Shown piece after piece: positions 35,049 through 45,252 of a stretch of 64,000 nt of DNA. Location: positions 945,065-1,009,064 of the forward strand of contig NZ_KV467168.1 in NCBI RefSeq assembly GCF_001663775.1, given 5' to 3'. A program made the translations under genes and the position numbers. Under the pieces are notes generated by a model that was given only the letters and a program-made list of their open reading frames with translations, made no database searches and had not been told where the DNA came from. The DNA is from Arthrobacter sp. B6. Its GTDB lineage: Bacteria; Actinomycetota; Actinomycetes; Actinomycetales; Micrococcaceae. Position 1 is the first letter of the stretch. Each line of letters opens with the position of its first letter.

Positions 35049-36992
35049 CTACGCGTCCGAACGCAGTGCCCGGCGCTCCATTTCCAGCATCATCAGTTCC
35101 CTGTTCAGCCGCTGGAAATCCTCCGGGTCCGCTGCCGGATCCAGCCGCTGCAGCTGGCCCATTTTGTCCGCCTTCACGCGGGTGATCTGAAGCTCGAACA
35201 GCCGGGAAAGAATGTCCTTGCAGTACTTCTGGACCGCTTCCTCGGTGCTTGCGGGCAATGGCACCACCGCGAGTTCGGACACCAGTGGCCGGAGGGGTTC
35301 CGGCACTTCGTGCATGACCTGTTCCACCCAGCGCACCGGATCCCCGATCAGGCCGGGTCCGGATGCCCGCATGGCATCATGCATGGCCTGGAAGGCCGGT
35401 GTGACAAACCTCGCAGCCGAGAAACGCTCCCAGATGCCGCCGCCCAGCAGCGAAGGCTCCTGCAGCGCAACTTCGATCGCCTGCCGCTCCATGGACGCCA
35501 CCGGGTCGCGGGGATCAGGGCGGTGGTAGGAAGGAACGGCTCCCGACGCCGGCCCTGCAGCGACGCCGGGTCCGCCCGCCTGCTGCGGGGACGCCGATGT
35601 GTGGGCACTGCCCGGAGACGGGGCGCCGCCGCCTGCTCCCTGCGCGGCCGGCGGGCCCGAGGCAGCGCGTTTCATCGCGACAGCAACTGCCCTGCTGACT
35701 TCTTCAACTGACATGCCGAGCCAGCCGGCCAGTTCACGGGCATAGGCCGGCCTGATGCCGGCGTCACGGATCTGGGCTACAAGGGGAGCGGACTCCCGCA
35801 GCGCGGCCACCCGCCCTTCCACGGTATCCAGGTTGTGCCGCTTCAGCGTGGCCCGGATGGCGAATTCGAACAGCGGCCGGCGCGTGTTGATGAGGTCCCG
35901 GACTGCGGCGTCTCCCCTGGTTTGGCGCAGGTCGCAGGGATCGGCTCCCGTGGGCTCCACCGCCACGTAGGTCTGCGCTGTGAAGCGCTGGTCCTCCTCG
36001 AAGGCCCGCAAGGCCGCCTTCTGGCCCGCGGCGTCGCCGTCGAAGGTGAAGATGACCTCTCCCCCGGTGCCGTCGTCGGACAGCAGCCGCCGGGCGATCT
36101 TGATGTGCTCGGTGCCGAACGCAGTGCCGCAGGTGGCCACCGCCGTCGGGATTCCCGCGAGGTGGCAAGCCATCACGTCCGTGTAGCCCTCCACCACGAC
36201 CAGTTGCCGGTCCTTGGCGATGTTCCGTTTGGCGAGGTCGATGCCGTAGAGCACCTGGGACTTTTTGTAGAGCGTGGTCTCCGGGGTGTTGAGATACTTC
36301 GGGCCCTGGTCATCCTCATACAGCTTGCGGGCGCCGAAGCCGATGGTGTCCCCGGCGATGTCGCGAATGGGCCAGATGAGGCGTCCCCGGAAGCGGTCGT
36401 AGATCCCCCGGTTGCCTTCAGAAAACATGCCCGTCAGCTTCAGCTCCTGGTCGGTGAAGCCGCGGCCGCGGAGGTGCTTGAGGAGCGCATCCCAGCCCTG
36501 CGGTGCGTAACCGACGCCGAACTGCTCCGCCGCGGCACGGTCAAAGCCGCGGCCGTGCAGGAAGCTCCGACCCTCGGCAGCTCCGGGCGTCAGCAGCTGG
36601 GCGCGGAAGAACTCGTCGGCGATCTTGTGGGCGTCGAGCAGCCGCTGCCGCTTGCCCACCTCTTCACGGTTGGGCCCGGTCCCCCCGTCTTCGTAGCGCA
36701 GTTCATAGCCGATGCGGGCCGCCAGCTTCTCCACGGCCTCGTGGAAGGAAGTGTGATCCTGTTTCTGGACGAACGCGATGACGTCGCCGTCTTCGCCGCA
36801 GCCGAAGCAGTGGTACCTGCCCACCTGGGGCCGCACGGTGAACGACGGCGACCGCTCGTCGTGGAAAGGGCACAGGCCCTTGTAGGTTCCCAGCCCGGCA
36901 CCCTTGAGCGTGACGTAGCCGTCAACAACTTCCTTGATGTCCGTGCGCTGGCGTACTTCGTCGATATCTTCACGTTTGATCAGGCCAGCCAC
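35049..36992 (-). CDS. dnaG: DNA primase
   Basis: 647 residues. The CHC2 zinc ribbon (C41, H44, C62, C65) is followed by the RNA-polymerase domain with the TOPRIM segment (VVVEGYTDVMACHLAG and later IFTFDGDAAGQKAA). A Pro/Gly/Ala-rich linker (about 470-500) leads to a C-terminal helicase-binding domain. It makes RNA primers at the replication fork with DnaB. It is followed directly upstream by dgt in the same direction, the actinobacterial dgt-dnaG order. Confidence 0.97.
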   Translation of the reverse strand: MAGLIKREDIDEVRQRTDIKEVVDGYVTLKGAGLGTYKGLCPFHDERSPSFTVRPQVGRYHCFGCGEDGDVIAFVQKQDHTSFHEAVEKLAARIGYELRYEDGGTGPNREEVGKRQRLLDAHKIADEFFRAQLLTPGAAEGRSFLHGRGFDRAAAEQFGVGYAPQGWDALLKHLRGRGFTDQELKLTGMFSEGNRGIYDRFRGRLIWPIRDIAGDTIGFGARKLYEDDQGPKYLNTPETTLYKKSQVLYGIDLAKRNIAKDRQLVVVEGYTDVMACHLAGIPTAVATCGTAFGTEHIKIARRLLSDDGTGGEVIFTFDGDAAGQKAALRAFEEDQRFTAQTYVAVEPTGADPCDLRQTRGDAAVRDLINTRRPLFEFAIRATLKRHNLDTVEGRVAALRESAPLVAQIRDAGIRPAYARELAGWLGMSVEEVSRAVAVAMKRAASGPPAAQGAGGGAPSPGSAHTSASPQQAGGPGVAAGPASGAVPSYHRPDPRDPVASMERQAIEVALQEPSLLGGGIWERFSAARFVTPAFQAMHDAMRASGPGLIGDPVRWVEQVMHEVPEPLRPLVSELAVVPLPASTEEAVQKYCKDILSRLFELQITRVKADKMGQLQRLDPAADPEDFQRLNRELMMLEMERRALRSDA

Positions 36993-37044
36993 AAAGCCAT
37001 CCTAGCCCCGGAGCACGACAGGGAATGGTGGCCTATGGCCTTGA

Positions 37045-38343
37045 TCACCACAGCGACGGCAGGCTCCCAACCAGCCGTTCGTACATGGCGAGCGCCGATC
37101 CGTCTGTCAGCGACGCGACCTGGTCGATGACCACCCTGAGCCGTGCGCCGTCGTCGGCCGCGTCCCGCCAGTCCGCCGCGAACATGGGTTCGAGGTGGCG
37201 GTCACCCGTGGCGCTCAGCGCAGTGACCAGGGAGTGCAGCACTTCGCGCTGGCGCTCGTAGATCGGCTGCCGGTGTTCGGTGGTCATCACAAAAGTGGTG
37301 GCCAGGCCCTTCATGACGGCGATTTCCATCACCGTCTCGTCCGGGACCATCAGCTCGGCGTTGTACCGGGTCAGGTTTTCCGGGCCGTACAGGGCACGGG
37401 TGGTCTCCAGGGCACTCTGGCAGAACCGGCCGATGAGCTGGCTGGTCATGTTCTTCAGCGCAGCCATGGATTTGCGGCTGCCGTCGGCTTCCCGCACCCA
37501 GACGTCGGTCGCTTCCAGCCGGGCCAGGGCAGCGTCGATGGCGGCGGGATCGTTATGCGGCAGGTACCACTGCTTGGCGTAGCCCACCACGCGGGCACGG
37601 TGGTCCGGGTTGTCCATCCAGCGCAGCTGGAAGTGCCCGGCCACAATGGCGTCCTCGACGTCGTGCACGGAGTAGGAAATGTCGTCCGCCAGATCCATGA
37701 CCTGGGCTTCCAGGCAGGACCGGCGCACGGGAGCACCCTCCCGGAGCCAGTTGAATATGGGGAGGTCGTCCTCGTAGGCGCCGAACTTGCTGGTCCGCTG
37801 ACCGTGGATCACCGGCGCGTCCAGGGCGGACCAGGGATACTTTGCGGCGGCGTCCAGGCTGGCGCGGGTGAGGTTGAGTCCGGCGGGGCGGCCGTCAGGG
37901 GCCAGGACTTTTGGTTCCAGCCGGGTGAGCAGGCGGAGGGTCTGGGCATTGCCTTCGAATCCGCCGATGGCGTGCGCCACCTCGTTCAGGGCGGACTCGC
38001 CGTTGTGCCCGAACGGTGGGTGTCCGAGGTCATGGCTCAGGCAGGCCGTGTCCACCACGTCCGGGTCGCAGCCCAGTGCGCGGCCCAGTTCGCGGCCAAC
38101 CTGCGCCACTTCCAGGCTGTGTGTCAGGCGGGTCCTGACGAAATCATCCGTGTCGGGGGCCACCACCTGGGTCTTCGCACCCAGCCTCCGCAGAGCGGAG
38201 GAATGCAGCACCCGGGCGCGGTCACGCTCAAAATCCGAGCGGTACGTGCTCTTGGGCGGCTCCTCCACCCAGCGGGCGGAATCGTGGGCCTCGTAGCCGG
38301 GGAGGACCGGTGCCGTGGTGCGGGTTTCAGCCACCGGAAACAT
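37045..38343 (-). CDS. dgt: Deoxyguanosinetriphosphate triphosphohydrolase-like protein
   Basis: 432 residues. HD-domain metal motifs are RTRLTHSLEVAQ (H) and ACLSHDLGHPPFGHNGE (HD), with a later DDISYSVHDVEDA (D). It hydrolyses dNTPs to deoxynucleoside and triphosphate, acting in dNTP pool control. The ATG at 38343 overlaps the dusB end by 17 bases; an in-frame GTG at 38334 would give an 8-base overlap. The dusB-dgt-dnaG order is typical for actinobacteria. Confidence 0.92.
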   Translation of the reverse strand: MFPVAETRTTAPVLPGYEAHDSARWVEEPPKSTYRSDFERDRARVLHSSALRRLGAKTQVVAPDTDDFVRTRLTHSLEVAQVGRELGRALGCDPDVVDTACLSHDLGHPPFGHNGESALNEVAHAIGGFEGNAQTLRLLTRLEPKVLAPDGRPAGLNLTRASLDAAAKYPWSALDAPVIHGQRTSKFGAYEDDLPIFNWLREGAPVRRSCLEAQVMDLADDISYSVHDVEDAIVAGHFQLRWMDNPDHRARVVGYAKQWYLPHNDPAAIDAALARLEATDVWVREADGSRKSMAALKNMTSQLIGRFCQSALETTRALYGPENLTRYNAELMVPDETVMEIAVMKGLATTFVMTTEHRQPIYERQREVLHSLVTALSATGDRHLEPMFAADWRDAADDGARLRVVIDQVASLTDGSALAMYERLVGSLPSLW

Positions 38344-39505
38344 CCAGTTCCGCGGCGGCGATGTCCTGGGACTGTGCGTCGTTCAGGGCGCGGGAGTCAA
38401 GCCAGTCCTTGGGAAGCGCGGGCCTCTTCGGCGAACCTGCACGGCCGCGCGGACCCTCGGCGTCCGCGCCGGGGTACGGCGAATCCTGGTCCAGCTCGGC
38501 CAGCGTTTCGCGCAGCACCTGGAGACTGGTGACCAGGGCCAGCCGCGTACGCAGCTCCCCGCCCACCACATAGCCCTTGAAGTACCAGGCCATGTGCTTG
38601 CGGATCTCGCGCAGGGCCTTGCCCTCGTCGCCAAAGGTCTCCACCATCAGTTCCGCATGGCGGTACACCCCTTCCGCCACCTGGCGCAGGTTCGGCTTAT
38701 GCCTGGTGTCGCTGCCTTCGAACGCCGCCTGCAGGTCCCCGAAGAGCCATGGCCTGCCCTGGCACCCGCGGCCCACCACCACGCCGTCGACGCCGGTCTC
38801 CCGGACCATGCGCACGGCGTCCTCGGCGGACCAGATATCGCCGTTGCCCAGCACGGGGATGTCCGGCAACGCCTCGCGCAGCCGCGCGATGGCCGTCCAG
38901 TCTGCCTGCCCGGAATAGAACTGGGCCGCGGTGCGGCCGTGAAGTGCGACGGCGGCGACGCCGGCATCGCGGGCAATCCGGCCGGCGTCGAGGTACGTCA
39001 GGTGGTCTTCGTCGATGCCCTTGCGCATCTTGATGGTCAGCGGGACGTTGCCTTTGGAGGCTTCCTTCACAGCGGTCTGCACGATCGAGGTGAAGAGGTC
39101 GATCTTCCAGGGCAGGGCCGAGCCCCCGCCGCGCCGCGTCACCTTGGGAACGGGACAGCCGAAATTCAGGTCTATGTGGTCCGCCCGGTCCTCCTCCACC
39201 AGCATCCGCACTGCCCGGCCCACGGTCACCGGGTCCACGCCGTACAGCTGCACGGAGCGGACCTTTTCGTCGTCGTCGTGCGAGATGATGCGCAGCGACT
39301 CGGGAGTGCGCTCCACGAGGGCGCGGGAGGTGACCATCTCCGCGACGTACATGCCGCCGCCATACTCACGGCAGAGCCTGCGGAAGGCGGAGTTGGTGAT
39401 GCCCGCCATGGGAGCCAGGATCACGGGGGTGTCCACCGTGATGGGGCCCAGCTTCAGGGGCGGGAGTTCCAGCTTGGGGGCGGGAGGCGTTGCGGTAACA
39501 GTCAC
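38327..39505 (-). CDS. dusB: tRNA dihydrouridine synthase
   Basis: 392 residues from the GTG at 39505; the frame is open to 39550 and the true start is uncertain because no strong ribosome binding site is visible. FMN-binding TIM barrel with APMAGITNSAFRRL near the start, the active-site cysteine C117 in NFGCPVPKVTRRGGGS, TIKMRKG and ALHGRTAAQFYSG. It reduces uridine to dihydrouridine in tRNA D loops. It overlaps dgt at its 3' end. Confidence 0.93.
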   Translation of the reverse strand: MTVTATPPAPKLELPPLKLGPITVDTPVILAPMAGITNSAFRRLCREYGGGMYVAEMVTSRALVERTPESLRIISHDDDEKVRSVQLYGVDPVTVGRAVRMLVEEDRADHIDLNFGCPVPKVTRRGGGSALPWKIDLFTSIVQTAVKEASKGNVPLTIKMRKGIDEDHLTYLDAGRIARDAGVAAVALHGRTAAQFYSGQADWTAIARLREALPDIPVLGNGDIWSAEDAVRMVRETGVDGVVVGRGCQGRPWLFGDLQAAFEGSDTRHKPNLRQVAEGVYRHAELMVETFGDEGKALREIRKHMAWYFKGYVVGGELRTRLALVTSLQVLRETLAELDQDSPYPGADAEGPRGRAGSPKRPALPKDWLDSRALNDAQSQDIAAAELDVSGG

Positions 39506-39624
39506 CTGTCCATTGTCGCAAAGCCGGGCAAATCGGAGCGGCACCTCCACCGGGCGGGGTCCGCGAGTACCGGACGGCCAGGGCCTGGTTCCTGTCAGCC
39601 CCCGCCAACACCGGCCAGCTCCGG

Positions 39625-41112
39625 TCAGCCCCGGTCAGCCCTTCTGCCCCGCCGCGTCTCGGCGGGCGTTTCGGCAGCCCGCGCTTCTGCTGCCCGCGTT
39701 CCTGAAGCCCGGTTTTCTGAATTCACCGCTGCGGCTGCGGCGAGCGCGCCGGTGTCGTCCACGTCGTCGGGGCTGACCTCGTGGTCCCGGCCGGTGCCGT
39801 GGTCCCCGGCAAGGGGGCCTGACGGGAGCCCGGCGGCCCGGATCCCGGTTGCCTTGACCACCAGGACGGCGATCAGGGTGGTCACGGGAATGGCGAGTAC
39901 CAGGCCGATGGAGCCGACCAGGGTCCGGATGACTTCCTCGGAGAGCTCGGCACTGGTGAGGGTGTCCCCCAGCGGGCGGTCATAGAGCATCACGATGATC
40001 AGGATGGGCAGGGCCGCGCCGGCGTAGGCAAAAGCGATGGTGTAGACGGTGGAGGCGATGTGGTCGCGTCCGATCCTCATGGCGGATGTAAAGAGCTTGC
40101 GGGCGCTGCTGGCGGGGGCAAGTTCGTACAGTTCCCAGACCGCTGATGACTGCGTGATGGTGACGTCGTTAAGGACGCCCAGGCCCGAGATGATCAGGCC
40201 GCACAGGATCACCCCGGAGATGGAAATGTTGGCCGAGGTGTTAACCAGGGTGGCGGCATCGTGGTTTCCCACGCCGGCGAGATTTGCGGCGTCGGTGGCC
40301 CAGGCTGCCAGCAGCGCCGTGATGGCGAGGCCAAACATGGTGCCCAGCAACGCCGTCGACGTCCGGGCCGAGAAGCCGTGGGCGAAATAGAGGACCCCGA
40401 TCATGATCACCGTGGAACCCACCAATGCCAGCAACAGCGGCGGTTTGCCCTCCACCAGTCCCGGCAGCATAAAGCTGACCAGCACAAAGTACGCACCGAC
40501 GAGCCCGATCAGGGCCCGGAGTCCCCGCCAGCGGGCTACGGCGATCACCACCAGCGCATAGACCAGGGCCAGCAGCACGATGGGCAGCGTCCGGACGAAG
40601 TCCACGAAAATGTAGGCCGGAGAACCCTGCCCTGCGGACGCGCCCTGGGCGTTGGAGAGGTTCAGGTATCTGATCTGGTCCCCCGGCTTCACACCGTGGG
40701 ACTTGGCAACGTCGGGGTTAATCACCACCTTGACGGGGTTTCCCCCTTGGTCCGGCTCAGTGGAGGCGAAGGTACAGTCGGAGCCCGCCCCGCCTGAACC
40801 GGCCTGACCCGGGTCCTGACCGCCGGCATCGGCCGGGTTCTGCGCCGCGGAGCCCTGCATGCAGCTTTCCACCGCCACGCTCTGGATCGTGCCCGTATCG
40901 AAAGTGACCCCGGGCGCCGCCGAGTAGGGGTTCGCCAGGGATATGCCTTCCTTGCTCCCGGACGGCCAGAGCATGGCCATCGCGGCGAGGGTCAGCAGGG
41001 TAAGCGGCACCAGGACGGCGGCGAGGATGTAGTTGGCTTTCCTCCGGGCAGCAATCGCCTGTGCCGTCGGCTCCGAATGACCATGTGAAACGTGGGTGTG
41101 CCCGGACCCCAT
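39625..41112 (-). CDS. YibE/F family membrane protein
   Basis: 495 residues. A polar, His-containing N-terminus leads to a membrane helix (about 29-50), an extracellular domain with a cysteine pair (SCMQGS and SDCTFA) and a KPGDQIRYLNLSN segment, then about seven membrane helices with GLGVLNDVTITQSSAVWEL, the YibE/F hallmark, and a variable Ala/Arg-rich cytoplasmic tail. Function is unknown; the family is found as multi-helix proteins in Gram-positives. It is a single gene, divergent from an alpha/beta hydrolase. Confidence 0.85.
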   Translation of the reverse strand: MGSGHTHVSHGHSEPTAQAIAARRKANYILAAVLVPLTLLTLAAMAMLWPSGSKEGISLANPYSAAPGVTFDTGTIQSVAVESCMQGSAAQNPADAGGQDPGQAGSGGAGSDCTFASTEPDQGGNPVKVVINPDVAKSHGVKPGDQIRYLNLSNAQGASAGQGSPAYIFVDFVRTLPIVLLALVYALVVIAVARWRGLRALIGLVGAYFVLVSFMLPGLVEGKPPLLLALVGSTVIMIGVLYFAHGFSARTSTALLGTMFGLAITALLAAWATDAANLAGVGNHDAATLVNTSANISISGVILCGLIISGLGVLNDVTITQSSAVWELYELAPASSARKLFTSAMRIGRDHIASTVYTIAFAYAGAALPILIIVMLYDRPLGDTLTSAELSEEVIRTLVGSIGLVLAIPVTTLIAVLVVKATGIRAAGLPSGPLAGDHGTGRDHEVSPDDVDDTGALAAAAAVNSENRASGTRAAEARAAETPAETRRGRRADRG

Positions 41113-41197
41113 CAGCAGTTGAACCTCATACCTTGAACTCTACGTCCGGCGCCATAGGGTTGATAAATGGACCACCAGGAACCGGGAGGAACACAGC

Positions 41198-41956
41198 GTG
41201 ACCAAGCGCAAGATCGAAGGACACGGCAAGCTCCCCTCCGCGGCGACCGACGGCAGGCCTTCCAGTCAAGCGGTCCTGAGCGTCCTGGAGCCGGCCGGAC
41301 CAACACTGGGTGTGGCCCTGGTGCTGCACGGTGGTAAATCCCACAGCTACCAGCCTGTGGAGGCCCGGCACCTGAGCCCCGCCCGGATGGTGCCTTTCGC
41401 AAGGCACCTGCACCGCGCCGGAAGGGACCATGGCCTCGCTGTCTGGTCATTGCGCAACAGTGTTCGGGGCTGGAACGGCCATGAGATGACGCCGCTGCAG
41501 GATGCACGGTGGGCACTGGAGCGGATCAGGCAGCAATACCCCGGCGTTCCCGTTTTCCTGCTGGGCCACTCGATGGGCGGGCTGACGGCGCTGTGTGCTG
41601 CCGATGACGCGCAGGTGGCGGCCATTGTCGCCCTGGCCCCTTGGCTCAGCGCCGGGACACCCTCGTCGCAGGTGGCCGGGAAGAAAGTACTGATCGTCCA
41701 CGGCACTACCGACCGCTGGACCAGCCCCTCTGAGTCGCTGAAGTTTGCCCGCCGGGCCACCGGCGACGCCGCCTCCATGCAGTACGTCGCCCTCCGGGGG
41801 GCGGGCCACTTTATGTTCCGCCGTGTCCGCCTGTGGCATGCGCTGGCCACGGGCTTCATCATGAAGGCTTTCGCCGAGTCGACCGGAGCCGGTCCCACGT
41901 CATCGAGGGTCCTGGATGAACTGTTGCCCGCATCCTCCGTGCAGGTCACCCTGTGA
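41198..41956 (+). CDS. Alpha/beta hydrolase
   Basis: 252 residues with a GTG start and GGGAGGAA upstream. The oxyanion region LVLHGGKSHSY, nucleophile elbow GHSMGG (S125), acid D172 in HGTTDRW and H204 in GAGHFM give a full catalytic triad. Probably an esterase or lipase acting on a small acyl substrate; specificity is unknown. Its stop overlaps the start of the DUF1295 gene (GTGA), so they are coupled. Confidence 0.85.
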   Translation: MTKRKIEGHGKLPSAATDGRPSSQAVLSVLEPAGPTLGVALVLHGGKSHSYQPVEARHLSPARMVPFARHLHRAGRDHGLAVWSLRNSVRGWNGHEMTPLQDARWALERIRQQYPGVPVFLLGHSMGGLTALCAADDAQVAAIVALAPWLSAGTPSSQVAGKKVLIVHGTTDRWTSPSESLKFARRATGDAASMQYVALRGAGHFMFRRVRLWHALATGFIMKAFAESTGAGPTSSRVLDELLPASSVQVTL

Positions 41957-42753
41957 GCCCATTTCCGTGGCCAGAGTTCGTGGCCTCGCTTCCCTGGACG
42001 GGATTGGCCGTGGCACTTGTCCTGGCCGTGACGTTCGCAGTGGCAGTCCGGCAGGACAGGCATTCCGTCATGGACGTCGCCTGGGGGCCGGGCTTCGTGG
42101 CGGTCGCTTCCGTGTCCTGGTTGCTGTCAGCAGGCTTCGGCGATGACCTCCGCCGGCTGCTTCTGCTGGTCCTGACAGCCACCTGGGGGCTCCGCCTGGG
42201 TGCGCACATCGGCTGGCGCGCCCGCGACGGGCACGAAGACCCGCGCTACACAACGATGCTGGGCTCCGCACCGGGCTCGCGCAATGTCTATGCGCTTCGC
42301 CGGGTCTACCTGCCGCAGGGCGCTGTGATGTTCTTCGTGTCCCTCACGGTCCAGGTGGGCATGTTCTCCACGGGACAGGTGGGGTGGCTGGCCGGCCTGG
42401 GCATACTGATCTGGCTGACCGGCTTCGTTTTCGAGGCAGCGGGCGACTGGCAGTTGGCCCGGTTCAAGAAAGATCCGTCCCGCCGGGGAACGGTACTCAA
42501 CACTGGGTTATGGCGCTACACGCGCCACCCGAACTACTTTGGCGATGCCGCCGTCTGGACCGGCCTGTTCCTGGTCGCTGCGGAGTCCTGGCCGGGCGTC
42601 CTGACGCTGCTGTCACCGGCCCTGATGGTGTGGACGCTGGCCGGGAAGACGGGCAAGCCCCTGACGGAGAAGGCCATGTCCGGCCGGCCCGGCTACCGCG
42701 AGTACGTTGAGTCCACCAGCGGCTTCATCCCCTGGCCACCCAAAAGCAGGTGA
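41953..42753 (+). CDS. DUF1295 (steroid 5-alpha-reductase-like) membrane protein
   Basis: 266 residues, GTG start overlapping the hydrolase stop. About six membrane helices; the C-terminal part holds the family signature LWRYTRHPNYFGDA with the conserved RHPNY and the final GYREYVESTSGFIPWPPK. DUF1295 belongs to the isoprenylcysteine methyltransferase/steroid reductase fold; the actual reaction in bacteria is not established. It ends 4 bases before a long palindromic repeat. Confidence 0.85.
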   Translation: MSPFPWPEFVASLPWTGLAVALVLAVTFAVAVRQDRHSVMDVAWGPGFVAVASVSWLLSAGFGDDLRRLLLLVLTATWGLRLGAHIGWRARDGHEDPRYTTMLGSAPGSRNVYALRRVYLPQGAVMFFVSLTVQVGMFSTGQVGWLAGLGILIWLTGFVFEAAGDWQLARFKKDPSRRGTVLNTGLWRYTRHPNYFGDAAVWTGLFLVAAESWPGVLTLLSPALMVWTLAGKTGKPLTEKAMSGRPGYREYVESTSGFIPWPPKSR

Positions 42754-42756
42754 CCT

Positions 42757-42824
42757 CCCCAACTGGGTAGCAGTTGATGTCGTTATGAGCGCCCATAACG
42801 ACATCTGCTGCTACCCAGTTGGGG
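42757..42824. repeat. Intergenic palindromic repeat, copy A
   Basis: Arms 42757-42787 and 42794-42824 (31 bases) are reverse complements with two mismatches around a 6-base loop; each arm contains AACTGGGTAGCAG and ATGTCGTTATG. It fills the gap between the convergent DUF1295 and GNAT genes. The same sequence family recurs at 62648 and 63439. Confidence 0.92.
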
Positions 42825-42832
42825 TGGGAGGG

Positions 42833-43864
42833 TCAGTCCGAGACGATGAGAGTTTCCGCGCCCGCCTGCCGCGCCTTGCCGCTTTCGATCAAAGGCTCGA
42901 CGGCGGCACGCAGGGCTGTCATGGAGTCGTCCAGTTCCAGCATGACCGGGTGCTGGTACGCGATGAGCGAGAGCAGGTCGCGGACCGCCTGGGTGGCGTC
43001 GTCTGAGTCGAGGTCGGGATCGTGGCCGACAAATACGTCCGTGGCTGCCGCATTCTGTCCGGCGTCCTCCTGGGCCAGCGGGTCCTGGGCCGCTTCGGCG
43101 TAGCTCACCGCGAACGCGCGGATCTTGCCCTTCTTGCTGGGCGCGACCCCCGCGCCGAAGGCGGACTCCGGCTCGGCGCGCAGCACAATTGCGCCGTGGG
43201 CACCGGTGAGGTCGTCAAGGAACAGTTTCTGCACCTGCCCCAGGGACAGCACGCCGGGCGAGTCCCAGCCGTGGATGGACGTGTAGTACCGCCCCACCAC
43301 GTCGGTGAGCTCAACGGAGCCGGTGGCGAGGTCCATGACGATGTCGGATCCGGCGTTCTCGTCGTTGGCAGGCCGGCCGCCGTCGTCCTTCGCAGGGAAG
43401 ACCGGCAGCTTCAGGGCGCCGGGTTCCACCACCACCAGCCGGGAGCGCTGGATGGGCAACAGTCCAAACGCCTCGGCGAACGCAGCCCCGGGGCTGCCGG
43501 GCTGGACCTTCGCGCGGAGCTTCGAGACGCCCGACGGCGCCTGTCCGGCTTCGCGGCGTAGCATGGTCAGGAGGGTGGCGCCGATGCCGGATCTCCGGTG
43601 GTCGCGCGCCACTTCGATATAGACCCACAGCCGTTCGGGGTGCAGCGATGCCTCATACACCACTCCTGCCGCCACGGGAATGCCGACGCCGTCAATTACG
43701 TCTTCGGCAACGATGGTGCGGCGCCACGGCCCTCCGTCAGCCCCGGATGAGGAGACCGTCAGGGCGCCGCGGAACTGGCCGGCCTGGAACGTTTCCGGGT
43801 CACCCCAGATTTCCAGGAGCGCCAGGTCATCGCCCTCGCGCCATTCGCGGTATTCGATGGCCAC
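42833..43864 (-). CDS. GNAT family N-acetyltransferase with extra C-terminal domain
   Basis: 343 residues, GTG start. Residues 1-150 form a GNAT domain with the acetyl-CoA motif RDHRRSGIGATLL. The second half (about 165-343) is not a standard part of the fold; it includes YYTSIHGWDSPGVLSLGQVQKLFLDDL and may be a diverged second GNAT-like domain, as in actinobacterial double-GNAT proteins. Substrate is unknown. The gene lies 2 bases after glyS on the same strand and is probably co-transcribed with it. Confidence 0.75.
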   Translation of the reverse strand: MAIEYREWREGDDLALLEIWGDPETFQAGQFRGALTVSSSGADGGPWRRTIVAEDVIDGVGIPVAAGVVYEASLHPERLWVYIEVARDHRRSGIGATLLTMLRREAGQAPSGVSKLRAKVQPGSPGAAFAEAFGLLPIQRSRLVVVEPGALKLPVFPAKDDGGRPANDENAGSDIVMDLATGSVELTDVVGRYYTSIHGWDSPGVLSLGQVQKLFLDDLTGAHGAIVLRAEPESAFGAGVAPSKKGKIRAFAVSYAEAAQDPLAQEDAGQNAAATDVFVGHDPDLDSDDATQAVRDLLSLIAYQHPVMLELDDSMTALRAAVEPLIESGKARQAGAETLIVSD

Positions 43865-43866
43865 GC

Positions 43867-45252
43867 TCAGGCTCCGATCAGGCGGGCGGCCAGGTAGCCT
43901 TCCACCTTGTCCAGCGACACGCGTTCCTGGGTCATGGTGTCGCGCTCGCGGATGGTTACGGCGTGGTCATCGAGGGTGTCGAAGTCCACGGTGATGCAGA
44001 ACGGCGTCCCGATCTCATCCTGGCGGCGGTAGCGTCGGCCGATCGCTCCGGCGTCGTCGAAATCGATGTTCCAGTTCTTGCGCAGCTGGGCGCCCAGGTC
44101 CTTCGCCTTGGGCGACAGGTCCTCGTTGCGGCTCAGCGGCAGCACGGCCGCCTTGACCGGGGCCAGGCGTGGGTCAAGCTTCAGGACGGTGCGGACGTCG
44201 ACGCCGCCCTTGGCATTGGGTGCCTCGTCTTCGGTGTAGGCATCGATCAGGAATGCCATGAACGAGCGGGTGAGGCCGGCGGCGGGCTCGATCACGTACG
44301 GCGTGTAGCGCTCGTTGGTGGCCTGGTTGAAGTAGCTCAGGTCCGTGCCGGACGCCTTGGCGTGGGTGGAGAGGTCAAAGTCGGTGCGGTTGGCGATGCC
44401 CTCCAGCTCGCCCCATTCCGAGCCCTGGAAGCCGAAGCGGTATTCGATGTCGGTGGTGCCCTTGGAGTAGTGGCTGAGCTTCTCCAGCGGGTGCTCGAAG
44501 AACCGCAGGTTATCTTCCCGGATGCCCAGTCCGGTGTACCAGGACATGCGCTCCTTCATCCAGTACTGGTGCCACTCTTCATCCGTGCCGGGTTCGACGA
44601 AGAATTCCATTTCCATCTGCTCGAATTCACGCGTGCGGAAGATGAAGTTTCCGGGGGTGATCTCGTTGCGGAAGGACTTGCCGATCTGGCCGATGCCGAA
44701 CGGCGGTTTCTTCCGGGAGGTGGTCAGGACGTTGTTGAAGTTCACAAAGATGCCCTGGGCGGTTTCCGGTCGCAGGTAGTGCAGGCCCTCGTCGCTGGCC
44801 ACCGGGCCGAGGAAGGTCTTCAGCAGGCCGGAGAACTCCTGGGGCTCTGTCCATTCACCGCGGGTGCCGCAGTTGGCGCAGGCGATGTCCTTGAGGCCGT
44901 TTTCGGCCGGGCGGCCTTTCTTTTCCTCGTACTCTTCCTCGAGGTGGTCCGCGCGATAGCGCTTGTGGCAGGACAAGCACTCCACCAGCGGATCGGAGAA
45001 AACCTCGACGTGGCCGGAGGCTTCCCAAACCTGGCGGGGCAGGATGACGGAGGAGTCCAGGCCCACCACGTCCTCGCGGCCGCGGACCATTGACTGCCAC
45101 CACTGCCGCTTGATGTTTTCCTTCAGCTCGGCACCAAGGGGCCCGTAATCCCAGGCAGAACGCGAACCACCGTAGATCTCACCGGCCTGGAACACGAAGC
45201 CCCTCCGCTTGGAGAGGGAGATGACCTGGTCGAGGACGGATTTTGGTGCCAT
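43867..45252 (-). CDS. glyS: Glycyl-tRNA synthetase (alpha2 type)
   Basis: 461 residues, the normal length for the homodimeric class II enzyme. [24 protein letters not shown] near the start, four cysteines of a zinc site (CLSCH and CANCG), motif 2 around [14 protein letters not shown], and motif 3 near [12 protein letters not shown] are clear, plus an anticodon-binding domain. It charges tRNA-Gly. The ATG is preceded by GGAG. A TAGGCT -10-like box lies about 135 bases upstream, giving a leader without T-box features. Confidence 0.96.
   Translation of the reverse strand: MAPKSVLDQVISLSKRRGFVFQAGEIYGGSRSAWDYGPLGAELKENIKRQWWQSMVRGREDVVGLDSSVILPRQVWEASGHVEVFSDPLVECLSCHKRYRADHLEEEYEEKKGRPAENGLKDIACANCGTRGEWTEPQEFSGLLKTFLGPVASDEGLHYLRPETAQGIFVNFNNVLTTSRKKPPFGIGQIGKSFRNEITPGNFIFRTREFEQMEMEFFVEPGTDEEWHQYWMKERMSWYTGLGIREDNLRFFEHPLEKLSHYSKGTTDIEYRFGFQGSEWGELEGIANRTDFDLSTHAKASGTDLSYFNQATNERYTPYVIEPAAGLTRSFMAFLIDAYTEDEAPNAKGGVDVRTVLKLDPRLAPVKAAVLPLSRNEDLSPKAKDLGAQLRKNWNIDFDDAGAIGRRYRRQDEIGTPFCITVDFDTLDDHAVTIRERDTMTQERVSLDKVEGYLAARLIGA

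Noticed and set aside
38315..39985. Plus-strand open frame of 556 codons opposite dusB
   Set aside because: Arg/His/Pro-rich composition typical of an antisense shadow; dusB motifs are clear on the minus strand.
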